Shown here: in pieces, positions 63,779 through 64,000 of the stretch
Layout: every line of letters begins with the position of its first letter
How positions within the stretch are numbered: position 1 is the stretch's first letter
Assembly (NCBI RefSeq): GCF_030463535.1
Contig: NC_132892.1
Coordinates: forward strand, 36,370,989-36,434,988
Direction: 5' to 3'
Length of the DNA stretch: 64,000 bases
Source of the DNA: Salminus brasiliensis
Taxonomy: Eukaryota > Chordata > Actinopteri > Characiformes > Bryconidae
Program-made: the position numbers and the translations under genes
Notes under the pieces: model-generated
Told to the model about the DNA's origin: nothing
Seen by the model: the letters and a program-made list of their open reading frames with translations, nothing else
The model's database searches: none

Positions 63779-63905
63779 ATGGTGTGTGTGTGTGAGGACA
63801 GGTGTGTGTGTGGGGACAGGTGTGTGTGTGTGTGTGCGTGTGTGTGTGTGTGTGTGTGTGAGGATGGTGTGTGTGTGTGAGGACAGGTGTGTGTGTGAGG
63901 ATGGT
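63195..63905. repeat. TG-rich minisatellite, unit gtgtgtgtgaggacag
   Basis: About 40 units of 14-20 bases (tgtgtgtgtgaggacaggtg, with aggacggtg, aggacagctg and aggatggtg variants), some expanded into pure (GT)n near 63735-63775. It has the opposite strand bias to the CA arrays just to its left. Confidence 0.95.
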
Positions 63906-64000
63906 GATAGAGAACTGACAGAGTGAGAGACCTGGAGATAGAGCGAAGAATCAAAGAGAACTGAGGAACAGCACCTCCACACCACGATGCTCCACCACCA

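Overview
The window is vertebrate genomic DNA, almost certainly from a teleost fish. It has GT-AG introns, dense (CA)n, (GA)n and (TA)n microsatellites, several decayed Tc1/mariner-like transposons, LINE tails of a type common in fish, and two genes with vertebrate relatives. I cannot name the species. No prokaryotic features are present.

Left half (22-37641, + strand): one very large gene, cut by the left edge, of the mesothelin/stereocilin/otoancorin (MSLN/STRC/OTOA) superfamily. I placed 38 exons by hand from splice sites and phase. Their frames join without a break for about 25.2 kb of coding sequence, roughly 8,400 codons, ending at a stop at 37639-37641. Exons 1-5 are the end of one mesothelin-like unit. 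Exon 6 is a single 20,123-base coding exon (1566-21688). It starts with a mesothelin-like segment, then encodes about 6,500 residues of a Thr-rich, acidic tandem repeat (consensus [14 protein letters not shown], about 470 copies by length). Exons 7-37 encode a second mesothelin-like unit, and exon 38 a hydrophobic tail resembling a GPI-anchor signal. The product looks like a giant mucin-like surface or secreted glycoprotein, with a repeat stalk set between two mesothelin-like parts. Its introns carry a Ty3/gypsy reverse transcriptase relic, a Tc1-like element, MITE-like inverted repeats and a minisatellite built from an exon end with its splice donor.

Middle (37642-46890): intergenic DNA with a polyadenylation signal, LINE pieces, three further Tc1-like relics, a MITE with terminal inverted repeats, and microsatellites.

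Right half (46891-57548, - strand): a complete three-exon lypd1 (Lynx2) gene for a GPI-anchored Ly6/uPAR protein, convergent with the mesothelin-like gene. Its introns hold minisatellites, a Tc1-like relic, and low-repeat blocks that may be conserved non-coding elements. Upstream of its start codon are a (GA)n tract and about 2.4 kb of nearly pure purine sequence. A LINE 3' fragment and long CA-rich and TG-rich arrays follow to the window end.

The most unusual feature is the mucin exon. It is an intact 20-kb array with higher-order duplications of about 2 kb, 0.88 kb and 177 bp, an almost complete lack of GT dinucleotides on the coding strand, and a position matching a roughly 20-residue Ser/Thr linker in the sister unit.
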